A stretch of DNA of 64,000 bases from an uncultured Marinoscillum sp. (GCA_902626505.1 CACOFQ010000002.1:75409-139408), one strand, 5' to 3'. Numbered from the stretch's first letter, positions 27,390 to 37,016 are shown. The notes: generated by a model from the letters alone, not told the origin. Translations and numbers: made by a program.

Positions 27390-28338
27390 TATCTTCCGCA
27401 GATTTAATTAATCTATTATTTATTGTTCTTCCAATTAATGTGTCTTTAACTAATGAAGATAATATTATATCTATATTTTTCATATTATCTAGTTCGTATA
27501 AAGATGAATATAAATTTTTACTCGCTTCAAGAAGAGAAGAGTTTTTTGAAAGTAAAATTTGGTTTTCTTCTTTTATAAATTCGTAATATTTATCAAAACA
27601 TAAAATACCAACTCTTTTATTTTTAAATTTTTCTATAAGCATATTAATATCTCCTAAATATAATTTTTTTGAAGGAGAGTAGTGACTTTTGAAAGATCCA
27701 GGGAAACTTTCTTCATTTGAATAAATAGTTATATCTCCAATACATTTTTCTATATCTTCAACAACTAAACTGCCTAGTCTATATACTATAGTGTTTTTAT
27801 TTTCAAAACCAATAATAGTTGATTCAATTCCTAATTCACATTTGCCTCCATCTAAAATATAATCTATTCCTTGGTTAAAATTTTTAAGAATATGTTCTGT
27901 TCTTGTAGGGGATATATATCCAAATTTATTTGCACTTGGAGCTGATAGAGGATAGTCTAAATTATTCAATAAATCTAAGGTAATTTCTTTATTTGGAATT
28001 CTAAATCCTACAGTATTGAGGTTTGAAGTTGTTTTATTTGGTATTATATCATTTTTTTCAAAAATTAATGTTATTGGTCCTGGCCAAAATTTTTCAGCTA
28101 GTTTGTAGGCTTCATCTGGAATTTCATTTACATATTTTTCAATTTTTGATATTGAGTTAGTATGGCAAATTAATGGGTCATTGCTTGGTCTATTTTTTAA
28201 ATTAAATATTTTATCAATGGATTCTAAGTTTAATGCATTACCACCGAGGCCATAAACTGTTTCTGTTGGGATAGCTACTAAACCTCCTTTATCTAATTTA
28301 TCTTTAGCAAAATCTATGTTTTTACCAATTTTTATCAT
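27376..28338 (-). CDS. tsaC: L-threonylcarbamoyladenylate synthase (Sua5/TsaC type)
   Basis: Makes threonylcarbamoyl-AMP for the t6A37 modification of ANN-decoding tRNAs. The YrdC domain has KGGLVAIPTETVYGLGGNA, SNDPLICH, GPITLIFEK and PLSAPSANKFG; a C-terminal Sua5 domain (GSFKSHYSPSKKLYL onwards) makes 320 residues. The ATG at 28338 is chosen over the upstream one at 28365 because the family begins shortly before the KGG motif. It overlaps queA by 17 nt. Its partner tsaE lies at 47005. Confidence 0.92.
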   Translation of the reverse strand: MIKIGKNIDFAKDKLDKGGLVAIPTETVYGLGGNALNLESIDKIFNLKNRPSNDPLICHTNSISKIEKYVNEIPDEAYKLAEKFWPGPITLIFEKNDIIPNKTTSNLNTVGFRIPNKEITLDLLNNLDYPLSAPSANKFGYISPTRTEHILKNFNQGIDYILDGGKCELGIESTIIGFENKNTIVYRLGSLVVEDIEKCIGDITIYSNEESFPGSFKSHYSPSKKLYLGDINMLIEKFKNKRVGILCFDKYYEFIKEENQILLSKNSSLLEASKNLYSSLYELDNMKNIDIILSSLVKDTLIGRTINNRLIKSAEDNDEN

Positions 28339-29491
28339 TTCTGTATAAAATTGAACTATCTCCATAGCTCAACAATCTATAATTATTTTTCAGAGCGAAA
28401 TTATATACTTTTCTCCAATCTTCTCCGATAAAAGCAGCAACTAGTAATATTAATGTTGACTTGGGATAATGGAAATTTGTTATAAGTTGGTCACAAAATC
28501 TAAATTTATAACCGGGAGTGATAAATAAACTGGATTTGAAATCAATTTTATTAATTTTTTTTTTCTCCATATAATTCAAAACTATTTCACAGGCCTTGTC
28601 TCTGCTTACTTCGGTTCTATGATTAAGATAAATGTCTTGTTCTATAAAACTTATGTCCTCATTATTTAAAATTTTTAAACTTAAATAATAAATTGATTCT
28701 ATAGTTCTTAAGCTTGTTGTCCCCACAGCAACAACATTTTCTGATTTTCTAATATTAGAAATATTGTTTTGAGAGATAGTTATATTCTCAGAATGCATCT
28801 TATGATTTTTTATTTTTTTAGAGTTTATTGGCTTAAATGTTCCAATTCCTACATGAAGAGTTATTGTATCAACCGTGTGATTATCATATAAATTATTAAT
28901 AAGATTCTTAGAAAAATGTAATCCAGCAGTTGGGGACGCTATTGATCCCTTTACTTTTGAATATACTGTTTGGTAATTAATGTAATCATTATCTTCTACC
29001 TCTCTTTTAATATAGGGTGGAAGTGGAATTGAGCCGAATATGTCTAAAATTTCTTCCCAACTATTTTTTGTGTTCCAACTAAAAAATATTCTTTCATTTT
29101 TTTTCTGAACTTCTAATGTGATTGATTTTTTTTTTGAAATTAATATTTCATTTTCCTTCCATTTTTTACTATTACCTATTAAACCTTCCGCCTCTATAAT
29201 TTTCTTTTTTTCTTCTCTAATATCTAAAATATTAGTTACTAATATTTCTATAATTTTTTTATTTGAATTTGAAAAAAAGAATCTACTGTTAATAACCCTA
29301 GAATCATTTAAAATAATTGTTGATTTATTGGGAATATGATTTAAAATATCTAAAAATTTAACCGAATTAATTTTTCGATTTTTATAAACTAGAAGCTTTG
29401 ATTCATCTCTTTTTTCGCATGGATAATTTGCTATATTTTTTTTATTTAATATGTAATCGTAATTATCTAACCTCTGATTTTCATCTATCAT
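28322..29491 (-). CDS. queA: S-adenosylmethionine:tRNA ribosyltransferase-isomerase
   Basis: Adds the epoxycyclopentanediol ring to preQ1 in tRNA, the step after Tgt. ANYPCEKRDESKLLVY near the N-terminus, the SPTAGLHFS motif, LHVGIGTFKPI, TTSLRTIES, and FITPGYKFRFCDQLITNFHYPKSTL at the C-terminus are family signatures. 389 residues; the middle is somewhat divergent and Lys/Ile-rich as expected from base composition. It starts 8 nt after ilvC and overlaps sua5 by 17 nt. Confidence 0.94.
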   Translation of the reverse strand: MIDENQRLDNYDYILNKKNIANYPCEKRDESKLLVYKNRKINSVKFLDILNHIPNKSTIILNDSRVINSRFFFSNSNKKIIEILVTNILDIREEKKKIIEAEGLIGNSKKWKENEILISKKKSITLEVQKKNERIFFSWNTKNSWEEILDIFGSIPLPPYIKREVEDNDYINYQTVYSKVKGSIASPTAGLHFSKNLINNLYDNHTVDTITLHVGIGTFKPINSKKIKNHKMHSENITISQNNISNIRKSENVVAVGTTSLRTIESIYYLSLKILNNEDISFIEQDIYLNHRTEVSRDKACEIVLNYMEKKKINKIDFKSSLFITPGYKFRFCDQLITNFHYPKSTLILLVAAFIGEDWRKVYNFALKNNYRLLSYGDSSILYRNDKNW

Positions 29492-29499
29492 AATTTAGA

Positions 29500-30537
29500 T
29501 TATGGCCTAAGTTTTCGAACTTCTGAGCCGGTTTTCCAAAGCTCTGAATCTTTAAGTTCGGCTAATTCTTTATCTAGCCCTTCTCTGTAATTATTTTTTT
29601 TATTTGCTTTAATAGTAATTCTAGCTTCTTCTCCAGACTCTACAGAATTATACAAATCTTCGAATACGGGATATACAGCATCTCTAAATTTCTTCCACCA
29701 ATCTAGCGCTCCTCTCTGAGCAGTTGTAGAACAATTAGCATACATCCAATCCATACCGTTTTCAGCAACAAGAGGGTATAAAGATTGAGTTGCCTCCTCG
29801 ACAGTCTCATTGAAAGCTTCTGAAGGAGAATGTCCTTTTTTCCTTAGAATAGAGTACTGAGCAGCAAATAAACCTTGAATTGCACCCATAAGAGTACCTC
29901 TCTCACCAGTTAAATCGCTATAAACTTCTTTCTTAAAAGTAGTCTCAAAAAGATATCCAGATCCTACTCCAATACCTAAAGCAATGACCCTATCTCTTGC
30001 ATTTCCTGTGAAATCTTGATGAATAGCAAAACTTGAATTTAATCCATTTCCTTGAACAAATAATCTCCTTAAGCTAGTTCCGGAACCCTTTGGAGCAACT
30101 AAAATTACATCAACATCTTCTGGTGGTATAATATTAGTTTGATCTTTATAAGTTATCCCAAACCCATGAGAAAAATAAAGTGCTTTACCTTTTGTGAGAT
30201 GTTTTTTAACTGTATCCCACATCTCAATTTGACCTGCATCAGATAATAAGTATTGGATAATAGTACCTTTCTCACAAGCCTCCTCAATTTCAAAAAGATT
30301 TTCACCCTCTACCCATCCATCAGAAATAGCTTTATCCCATGATTTTGAGTTTTTTCTTTGACCCACTATTACATTGAAACCATTATCTTTTAAATTCAAG
30401 GACTGACCTGGTCCTTGTACACCATACCCTATAATAGCTATTGTTTCATCTTTTAAGTACCCTAAAGCTTTATTTAATGGAAATTCCTCACGTGTTACTA
30501 CTTCTTCTATAGTACCTCCAAAATTTATTTTTGCCAT
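29500..30537 (-). CDS. ilvC: Ketol-acid reductoisomerase
   Basis: Second step of valine and isoleucine synthesis, NAD(P)H- and Mg2+-dependent. Rossmann motif IGYGVQGPGQSLNLKDNG with the GPGQ variant of the loop, which I associate with Bacteroidota and fungal enzymes; VAPKGSGTSLRRLF and SDLTGERGTLMGAIQG are present. 345 residues, class I size. It ends the ilvDBHC run, 10 nt after ilvH. Confidence 0.95.
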   Translation of the reverse strand: MAKINFGGTIEEVVTREEFPLNKALGYLKDETIAIIGYGVQGPGQSLNLKDNGFNVIVGQRKNSKSWDKAISDGWVEGENLFEIEEACEKGTIIQYLLSDAGQIEMWDTVKKHLTKGKALYFSHGFGITYKDQTNIIPPEDVDVILVAPKGSGTSLRRLFVQGNGLNSSFAIHQDFTGNARDRVIALGIGVGSGYLFETTFKKEVYSDLTGERGTLMGAIQGLFAAQYSILRKKGHSPSEAFNETVEEATQSLYPLVAENGMDWMYANCSTTAQRGALDWWKKFRDAVYPVFEDLYNSVESGEEARITIKANKKNNYREGLDKELAELKDSELWKTGSEVRKLRP

Positions 30538-30547
30538 AATTTTTAAT

Positions 30548-31141
30548 TTAAATGTTTAATTTATTCGATTTAGTTTTTTCTAATTTTTTAATAAAGTTTA
30601 TAGTCTTTCTTTTCTTTTTTGATAGTGCTACTCTTCCTGACCTAGCAAATTCTAAAATTTCACCAAATTTTTTAAGTTCATCATAAAGTTTTTGGGTTCC
30701 TACTTTTGTACCTGTTTTTTGAATAATAATATGGTCTTTTTCTATTTTTAAAATTTTTGCTCCATATTTTCTAATAATAATTTTTTCAACTAGATCGCCT
30801 TTTAAAAAAATTTTAGTAGATAATTTATACAAAGCTATTTCTTGATAGTATATTTCATCTTCCTCATAAAGAAATGCTGCCAACACATCAATAAGTTTAT
30901 TTATATGATTAACAATTTTTATAATTTTTTCTTTACTAGATTCAACTACTATAGTAAACCTACTAACTCCCTTAACTTCAGTAGTTGATACATTTAAACT
31001 ATTTATATTCATTTTTCTTCTATTAAAAATAATAGTGATATGATTTAATAGTCCAGCTTTATCTTCAGTTAGTACAGACAAAGTGTACTCCTTAATTTTA
31101 TTATCTGACTTTTTAAGTTGATATAATCCTTTCTTTTTCAT
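30548..31141 (-). CDS. ilvH: Acetolactate synthase small (regulatory) subunit
   Basis: ACT-domain regulatory partner of IlvB that mediates valine feedback. YTLSVLTEDKAGLLNHITIIFNRRKMNINSL-type ACT motif near residue 19, then SRFTIVVESS; a second domain follows from about residue 95. 197 residues. It overlaps ilvB by 4 nt, so the subunits are translationally coupled. Confidence 0.93.
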   Translation of the reverse strand: MKKKGLYQLKKSDNKIKEYTLSVLTEDKAGLLNHITIIFNRRKMNINSLNVSTTEVKGVSRFTIVVESSKEKIIKIVNHINKLIDVLAAFLYEEDEIYYQEIALYKLSTKIFLKGDLVEKIIIRKYGAKILKIEKDHIIIQKTGTKVGTQKLYDELKKFGEILEFARSGRVALSKKKRKTINFIKKLEKTKSNKLNI

Positions 31142-32826
31142 TCTAATCTAATATTTGAAACAGATTCTCCAGATGGAACCATTGGAAATACATTTTCTTC
31201 TTTCTCCACAATTACATTTAATAGATAGGGTCCATCAAATTCTATAAATTCTTTAATTACTTTATCTAAATCTTCTCTCTTTTCTAATTTTTTATTTTTA
31301 ATTCTATACCCATCAGTAATTTTATTAAAATTAGGATTTTTCATTTCTGTGAAGGAATATCTATTATCGAAGAAAAGTTCTTGCCATTGTCTTACCATTC
31401 CAAGAAAATTATTATTTAGTATTAAAATTTTTACCCCTATACTATACTGTGATATTGTTGCAAGTTCTTGAATAGTCATCTGAATTCCTCCGTCACCGAT
31501 AACTGCAATTACCTCTCTATTTGGATTGCCAATTTTCGATCCCATTGCTGCAGGGAGCGCAAAACCCATAGTTCCAAGACCACCAGATGTAATATTACTA
31601 TTTGGTTCTGTAAATTTGTAATATCTTGAAGCTACCATTTGATGTTGCCCTACATCTGTCACGATAATTGATTTTCCTTGAGTAAATTCGGAAATTTTAT
31701 GAATTACCTCTGCCATTGATAATTTATCATAAAACCCATTTATTTCTTTATTAATTATTTTATCAAATTCTAGCTTATCACATTCTCTGAATTCATTAAT
31801 CCATTCTTCATGACTATTTTTTTGGACAATTTTATTTAGACCTATTAAAGCTTCTTTAGCGTCTGCATTTATTGCAACATCAGTCTTTATAATTTTGTCA
31901 ATCTCAGAAGGATCTATTTCTATGTGAATAATTTTAGCATTCACTGCATATTTTGATGTATCTCCAGTAACTCTATCATCAAACCTCATTCCAATAGCGA
32001 TGATTAAATCTGCTTCATTTGTCTTTACATTTGGGCCATAATTTCCATGCATTCCTAAATATCCGACATAGTTTTTATGATCACAGCTTACTGCAGATAA
32101 TCCTAGTAATGTAGATGCTAATGGAATTCCTGTTATTTCTGAAAACTTAATTAATTCATTTTCAGCATTTGATAGTAGGACTCCTTGACCTACTAAAATT
32201 AGTGGTTTCTTAGCTTTATTGATCAATTTTGATGCTTTTTTAATTTTTTTATCATTAATTATAGGGTAGGGATGGTAGCTTCTTATTCTCTCACATTTTT
32301 TATAATTAAAATCAACTTCTGAAAATTGAGCATCTTTAGTAATATCAATTAAAACAGGTCCTGGTCTCCCAGATCTAGCTATGTAAAATGCTTTGGATAT
32401 AATTTCACCTATCTCATCAGAACTAGTTATTTGATAATTCCATTTTGTGACTGGCATAGAGATACCAATTACATCTGATTCTTGAAATGCATCAGTACCG
32501 AGAAGCTGAGATGGTACCTGACCAGTAATACAAACTAATGGGGTAGAATCTATCTGGGCATCTGCTATTCCTGTAATAAGATTTGTTGCTCCAGGTCCTG
32601 AAGTAGCAAAACAAACTCCAACTTTTCCAGAAACTCTTGAGTATCCTTGAGCTGCATGAATAGCACCTTGCTCATGTCTAGTGAGTATGTGATTTATTTT
32701 ATCTTGATATGAATAAAGAGAGTCATAAATAGGCATAATAGCTCCTCCAGGATATCCAAAAATAGTATCTACACCTTCTTCAAGTAAGGATTTGATAAGA
32801 GCCTCTGATCCTAATATTTTTTTCAT
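31138..32826 (-). CDS. ilvB: Acetolactate synthase large (catalytic) subunit
   Basis: TPP-dependent synthase for acetolactate and acetohydroxybutyrate. The N-terminal GVDTIFGYPGGAIMP with the catalytic Glu in HEQGAIHAAQGYSR, the FAD-binding middle (GMRFDDRVTGD) and the TPP motif GDGGIQMTIQELATI...NNNFLG are complete. 562 residues, normal. It lies 3 nt after ilvD and overlaps ilvH by 4 nt. Confidence 0.96.
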   Translation of the reverse strand: MKKILGSEALIKSLLEEGVDTIFGYPGGAIMPIYDSLYSYQDKINHILTRHEQGAIHAAQGYSRVSGKVGVCFATSGPGATNLITGIADAQIDSTPLVCITGQVPSQLLGTDAFQESDVIGISMPVTKWNYQITSSDEIGEIISKAFYIARSGRPGPVLIDITKDAQFSEVDFNYKKCERIRSYHPYPIINDKKIKKASKLINKAKKPLILVGQGVLLSNAENELIKFSEITGIPLASTLLGLSAVSCDHKNYVGYLGMHGNYGPNVKTNEADLIIAIGMRFDDRVTGDTSKYAVNAKIIHIEIDPSEIDKIIKTDVAINADAKEALIGLNKIVQKNSHEEWINEFRECDKLEFDKIINKEINGFYDKLSMAEVIHKISEFTQGKSIIVTDVGQHQMVASRYYKFTEPNSNITSGGLGTMGFALPAAMGSKIGNPNREVIAVIGDGGIQMTIQELATISQYSIGVKILILNNNFLGMVRQWQELFFDNRYSFTEMKNPNFNKITDGYRIKNKKLEKREDLDKVIKEFIEFDGPYLLNVIVEKEENVFPMVPSGESVSNIRLE

Positions 32827-32829
32827 AAT

Positions 32830-34494
32830 TTAATCTGTGATACAACCTTTTGAAGCTGATGAAACTGAATTGATATATTTTTTAACTACTCCTTTATATT
32901 TATTATTAGACTGTAATTTTAAGGAATTTATCCTTTTATCAAACTCTTTTTTATCAATTTTAAGATCTATTTTATTATTTTTTGCATCAATAATAATTTT
33001 ATCATTATTTCTTATAATACAGATAGGCCCCCCGTCATAGGATTCTGGTGTTATATGTCCAACAACGAATCCATGAGATCCACCTGAAAATCTCCCATCT
33101 GTAATTAAAGCCACGTCTTTGCCAATACCTGCTCCAATCACAGCACTTGTTGGTTTTAACATTTCTGGCATTCCTGGACCTCCTTTTGGCCCAGAGTTTT
33201 TGATAACTATTACATCTCCTCTCTGAACCTCACTTTCAATACCTTTTATAGCTTCAAACTCATCTTCATAAACTTTAGCATATCCCTCAAAAATTTCACC
33301 TTCTTTCCCTGTTATTTTTGCAACTGCACCTTCTGGTGCTATATTTCCATATAAAACCTGTATATGACCACTATTTTTAATTGGTTTATCAAAGGACTTA
33401 ATAATTTTAGTATCTATTGAATTTTTAACTCTTTTTAGGTTTTCTTCAAGAGTTTTGCCTGTAACCGTTAGGCAATCTCCGTGTAGATATCCATTCTCTA
33501 GCATATATTTCATCAGTGCAGGAGTCCCACCCATATTATGCAAATCTTCCATCAGAAAATCACCACTAGGTTTTAAATTAGCTATAAATGGAGTCTTGTC
33601 ACTGAAATTTTGAAAATCATCCAAGCTAACTTCAACCCCAACGGACTTAGCCATAGCTATTATGTGAAGGACAGCATTAGTAGATCCTCCTAAAACCATT
33701 ATTATTGATAATGCATTTTCAAAAGCTTTCCTTGTCATGATGTCCTTAGGTCTTATATCTTCTTTAAGTAGGTTATAAATTGATTTACCTATGGTCTGTG
33801 TTTCTGATAATTTATTATTACTTTCAGCTGGATTGGATGAGCTAAATGGTAAACTCATCCCAAGAGCTTCAATAGCAGAAGACATAGTATTTGCGGTATA
33901 CATACCACCACATGCTCCAGGTCCAGGAATACTATTTTTAATTATTCCTTTATATTCTTCTTCTGATATTTTACCTTTTATTTTTTGACCATATGCTTCA
34001 AAAGCTGAAACAATATTTAAACTTTGATCCTTATATTTTCCTGATTTAATTGTTCCTCCATACACTAATATTGATGGCCTATTTAATCTACCTATTGCCA
34101 TCATTGCTCCAGGCATATTTTTATCACATCCAACTACTGATATTAGCCCATCATAAAATTGAGCATTTACTATTGTTTCTATCGAATCAGCAATAATTTC
34201 TCTAGAAATTAATGAATAGGTCATCCCCTTTGTACCATTCGTAATTCCATCACTAACACCTATTGTATTAAATATTAATCCAACTAAATCTTCATCAGAT
34301 ATACTTTTCTTAATTTGAAGCGCTAGATCGTTAAGATGCATATTACATGGATTTCCTTCAAAACCAGTACTTGCAATTCCTATTTGAGCTTTTTTGAAAT
34401 CATCGTATTTTAAGCCAATGCCATATAACATGGCTTGGGCTGCTGGTAGTGAATCATCCTGTGTAATCTTCCTGCTAAATTTATTTAATTTCAT
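32830..34494 (-). CDS. ilvD: Dihydroxy-acid dehydratase
   Basis: Fe-S dehydratase, third step of branched-chain amino acid synthesis. Cluster ligands lie in [11 protein letters not shown] and [16 protein letters not shown]; the C-terminal [19 protein letters not shown] is present. 554 residues, normal. It is the first gene of ilvDBHC-queA-sua5-pgk. The 103-nt region in front holds a hairpin with a T-tract ending 3 nt before the ATG, an inverted repeat and an Ile/Leu-rich reading frame, which suggests attenuation control. Confidence 0.96.
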   Translation of the reverse strand: MKLNKFSRKITQDDSLPAAQAMLYGIGLKYDDFKKAQIGIASTGFEGNPCNMHLNDLALQIKKSISDEDLVGLIFNTIGVSDGITNGTKGMTYSLISREIIADSIETIVNAQFYDGLISVVGCDKNMPGAMMAIGRLNRPSILVYGGTIKSGKYKDQSLNIVSAFEAYGQKIKGKISEEEYKGIIKNSIPGPGACGGMYTANTMSSAIEALGMSLPFSSSNPAESNNKLSETQTIGKSIYNLLKEDIRPKDIMTRKAFENALSIIMVLGGSTNAVLHIIAMAKSVGVEVSLDDFQNFSDKTPFIANLKPSGDFLMEDLHNMGGTPALMKYMLENGYLHGDCLTVTGKTLEENLKRVKNSIDTKIIKSFDKPIKNSGHIQVLYGNIAPEGAVAKITGKEGEIFEGYAKVYEDEFEAIKGIESEVQRGDVIVIKNSGPKGGPGMPEMLKPTSAVIGAGIGKDVALITDGRFSGGSHGFVVGHITPESYDGGPICIIRNNDKIIIDAKNNKIDLKIDKKEFDKRINSLKLQSNNKYKGVVKKYINSVSSASKGCITD

Positions 34495-34497
34495 AAT

Positions 34498-34522
34498 AAA
34501 AAAACCATTCTTTCAAGAATGG
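34498..34522 (-). terminator. Attenuator-like hairpin upstream of ilvD
   Basis: Read on the minus strand: CCATTCTT (34522-34515), a 2-base loop, its exact complement AAGAATGG (34512-34505), then seven T (34504-34498), ending 3 nt before the ilvD ATG at 34494. With the outer loop bases unpaired it is still a 7-8 bp stem. No minus-strand gene ends here, so a simple end-of-gene terminator makes no sense; an attenuator for ilvDBHC is the natural reading. The stem is only moderately G+C-rich. Confidence 0.55.
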
Positions 34523-34539
34523 AATTAAGAAATATTTAT

Positions 34540-34578
34540 TTAATAACTATATTAGTTCAAGATAAAAATAGTTATTAA
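34540..34578. repeat. 10-bp perfect inverted repeat in the ilvD leader
   Basis: TTAATAACTA at 34540-34549 and TAGTTATTAA at 34569-34578 are exact reverse complements, with a 19-nt loop. It lies between divergent ilvD and the DUF819 gene, upstream of the attenuator-like hairpin. It could be an alternative leader RNA stem or a protein operator. All A/T except one G/C pair, so RNA stability would be low. Confidence 0.4.
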
Positions 34579-34587
34579 TGTTTTTAT
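34552..34587 (-). other. Possible ilv leader-peptide reading frame (no standard start)
   Basis: On the minus strand the frame ATA AAA ACA ... TAA reads IKTLITIFILN then stop. Six of 11 residues are Ile or Leu. A single G for A in the first codon would give the typical leader start MKT. The frame overlaps one arm of the inverted repeat and ends 29 nt before the hairpin. In a genome this AT-rich, Ile/Leu codons are common by chance, so this is only a candidate. Confidence 0.2.
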
Positions 34588-34597
34588 ATTAAAAGGA

Positions 34598-35824
34598 ATG
34601 ATAACAAATGATGCAGTAATTTTTGGAATTTTAATTACTATCCTTGGAATAGTTTTCTATACATCAAACCTAAAGTCTAAGTTTTGGAAAAGATTCTACA
34701 CAGTTTTTCCAGTTATTCTTGTGTGCTACTTTTTTCCTTCTTTTTTTAATTCGACAGGTATTATTGATTCTAGTAATTCAAATTTATATTTTGTAGCATC
34801 AAGGTATCTTCTCCCGTGCTCTTTAGTTTTATTAACTCTTAGTGTTGATTTGAAAGAAATTTTAAAATTAGGTCCAAAAGCTATAATTATGTTTCTCACT
34901 GGTACTATTGGTATTTTATTAGGTGGTCCGTTTGCATTGCTGATAATAATAAATTTTTTTCCTGATATTATAAATTTTGATTTTAATGAGTTAGGAAGAG
35001 GTATGACCACTATAGCAGGTAGCTGGATCGGTGGTGGAGCTAATCAAGCTGCGATGATGGAGGTATTTAATGTGGATTCAAATTTATTTTCAAAAATGGT
35101 AGCTGTAGATATAATTTGTGCAAATGTCTTACTTGCATTTTTATTAATTGGTGTCAATAAAAGTAAAAAAATTGATAAAAAGCTAAATGCAAATAGTTCT
35201 GCTATTGAAGATATTAAAAAGAGAATTGAAAGTTATAACCAAAGCATAACTAGAATTCCAGAGCTAAGGGATTTAATATTTATTTTGTCAATTGGTTTTG
35301 GTATTACTGGATTATCGCATCTGCTATCAGATATAATTTCTAATTTTATTTCATTGAATTTTTCTTATCTGGAAAAGTATAGTCTAACTTCTAATTTTTT
35401 CTGGTTAGTTATTTTTTCAACTTCAATTGGAGTTGCTTTATCTTTTACAAGGTTAAGGAAACTTGAAGGAGCTGGATCATCAAAAATGGGGAGTATATTT
35501 ATATATATTTTAGTTTTAACTATAGGACTCAAAATGGATTTACTTGCAATTTTTCAAAATCCAGGTTTATTTCTTCTTGGTTTTATTTGGATTGGTTTTC
35601 ATGTTGCGCTATTAATTATAGTTGCAAAATTTATTAGAGCTCCATTCTTTTTTGTTGCTGTAGGTAGTCAAGCAAATGTTGGAGGAGCTGCTTCTGCTCC
35701 AGTGGTTGCTGCTGCTTTTCATCCATCTTTAGCTGCAGTTGGAGTTCTTCTAGCAGTTTTAGGTTATGCTGTTGGAACTTATGCAGCATATATATGCGGA
35801 ATAATTATGCAAAATCTAGTTTAA
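34598..35824 (+). CDS. DUF819-family membrane protein
   Basis: A 408-residue integral membrane protein with about ten hydrophobic helices. The signatures are LLPCSLVLLTLSVDLKEI near residue 73, TIAGSWIGGGANQAAMME and VGSQANVGGAASAPVVAAAFHPSLAAVG near the end, matching DUF819 (YjcL-type). The paired GG.N(Q/V).A motifs look like an inverted-repeat transporter, but the substrate is unknown. Divergent from ilvD with a 103-nt gap; a link to branched-chain amino acids would be speculation. It overlaps the next minus-strand gene tail to tail by 9 nt. Confidence 0.82.
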   Translation: MITNDAVIFGILITILGIVFYTSNLKSKFWKRFYTVFPVILVCYFFPSFFNSTGIIDSSNSNLYFVASRYLLPCSLVLLTLSVDLKEILKLGPKAIIMFLTGTIGILLGGPFALLIIINFFPDIINFDFNELGRGMTTIAGSWIGGGANQAAMMEVFNVDSNLFSKMVAVDIICANVLLAFLLIGVNKSKKIDKKLNANSSAIEDIKKRIESYNQSITRIPELRDLIFILSIGFGITGLSHLLSDIISNFISLNFSYLEKYSLTSNFFWLVIFSTSIGVALSFTRLRKLEGAGSSKMGSIFIYILVLTIGLKMDLLAIFQNPGLFLLGFIWIGFHVALLIIVAKFIRAPFFFVAVGSQANVGGAASAPVVAAAFHPSLAAVGVLLAVLGYAVGTYAAYICGIIMQNLV

Positions 35825-36361
35825 TTTAGGTTTTAGTTCTCCCCTAAGAAATAAATTATATTCATCACATGTTAAGAATCCCTTGTTATCACTAAAAGGA
35901 CATGTTTTATAAATTTTCTGGATCTCGTTCTCAATTATCATTACTGAACTCCCATCACAAATAGGACATAATTTCCTATTATTTTGACAATTTACATAAC
36001 TATATGAAAATAGTTCGACATATACATTTTCAATATCTTTTTCTGTTTCAATCAATAATTTGGTATTTGAAAGTTCCAAAAATTTTATAGTTTCATCAGA
36101 ATATTTTCCATTTAAACCTTTAAGCTCAAGATACTTATTTAACCAATTAATTGATTGATTATATTTTTTTAAAAAGTATGAATTTTTGCCAAAAAGGAAA
36201 GTAATTTCTGAACTTACCTTATCTTCCTTTAAAATATCTTCTTTAAGTAATTTATCTGCATATTCATATTTTTTTTCTATTATTAAATTTTCAATAAATC
36301 TTACATGTTGAGCATTTGATAAATTTGAAATAAGAAGTATAAAAAAAAATAGTTTTTTCAA
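35816..36361 (-). CDS. Exported TPR-like protein with a four-cysteine zinc-ribbon-like tail
   Basis: 181 residues. The start is TTG (36361), chosen because it gives an intact signal peptide (MKKLFFFILLISNLSNAQ). Residues about 20-95 look like TPR-type helices (EKKYEYADKLLKED, KKYNQSINWLNKYLEL). The C-terminal part has NCQNNRKLCPICDG and then YKTCPFSDNKGFLTC, a cysteine pattern resembling a DnaJ-type zinc-binding repeat (CxxCxG). That pairing on an exported protein is unusual. It overlaps the DUF819 gene tail to tail by 9 nt. Function unknown. Confidence 0.55.
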   Translation of the reverse strand: MKKLFFFILLISNLSNAQHVRFIENLIIEKKYEYADKLLKEDILKEDKVSSEITFLFGKNSYFLKKYNQSINWLNKYLELKGLNGKYSDETIKFLELSNTKLLIETEKDIENVYVELFSYSYVNCQNNRKLCPICDGSSVMIIENEIQKIYKTCPFSDNKGFLTCDEYNLFLRGELKPKLN

Positions 36362-36372
36362 AGGAATAATAA

Positions 36373-36870
36373 TTAAGAATGTAAAACAACTCCTTTTCTT
36401 TTGAATACTTGAATATTAAATTTCTTTCTAATATAAGTTGAAATTTTATATTGGTATTCAGATAATGTATTTTTTGAAAAATTCAATACAATAATTGATA
36501 ATACATATTTCAGAAAAGAAATGTCTTCAATCATCTTATTAGTTTCTTTTTTAAAAAATTCTTTCCATTCATTTTTATAATATTCTTCATGTGTATTTCC
36601 ATCCCATAAAAAACTTAATTGAACTTCACCATGATTATATCTATAAATTGCAGATAATTTTTTATAAAAAAAATTTAAATTTTTGTAGTCCAATATTTTT
36701 TTATTTTTAAATAGAGACGATATTGAATCATTAAGATTAAGGGAATTTGATTTATTTTCATAAACACTTATGCATTCAATGATAAAATTTTTTAAAATCT
36801 CATTCTTACATTCAGTCTGAACTTTTTTTAATATATGATTTTTATCGTTCTTAAATAGCTGATCTGCCAT
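36373..36870 (-). CDS. Hypothetical cytoplasmic protein
   Basis: 165 residues from the ATG at 36870 (MADQLFKNDKNHILKK). An exact TAAATTTG -7 box 3 nt upstream supports this start; a longer frame reaches 36960. Mostly helical and rich in Lys, Asn and Phe, with a central YNHGEVQLSFLWDGNTHEEYY strand region. No signal peptide, membrane helix or recognised motif. It lies 11 nt upstream of the TPR-like gene on the same strand. Function unknown. Confidence 0.5.
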   Translation of the reverse strand: MADQLFKNDKNHILKKVQTECKNEILKNFIIECISVYENKSNSLNLNDSISSLFKNKKILDYKNLNFFYKKLSAIYRYNHGEVQLSFLWDGNTHEEYYKNEWKEFFKKETNKMIEDISFLKYVLSIIVLNFSKNTLSEYQYKISTYIRKKFNIQVFKRKGVVLHS

Positions 36871-36873
36871 TTC

Positions 36874-36881
36874 CAAATTTA
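36874..36881 (-). promoter_or_regulatory. -7 element next to a start codon
   Basis: On the minus strand TAAATTTG (36881 to 36874) is an exact TAnnTTTG match, with only 3 nt before the ATG at 36870. It predicts a leaderless mRNA for the hypothetical gene. No -33 TTG at the usual distance. Confidence 0.4.
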
Positions 36882-37016
36882 TGAAAAAAATGATTATCTT
36901 GTATTGTAAAACATTATCATTTTTTGAATAGTATGTTTTACTTAACTTAAGTTTAAACATATGTTAACTTTAGTTATATGAGTTTAGACTTATTAATGCT
37001 AACTTTTACTTAAAAT

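Noticed and set aside
36871-37016. Promoter for the TonB receptor at TAACTTTT (37000-37007)
   Set aside because: The final G of the consensus is missing and no -33 TTG is at the right spacing, so it is not listed as a feature.
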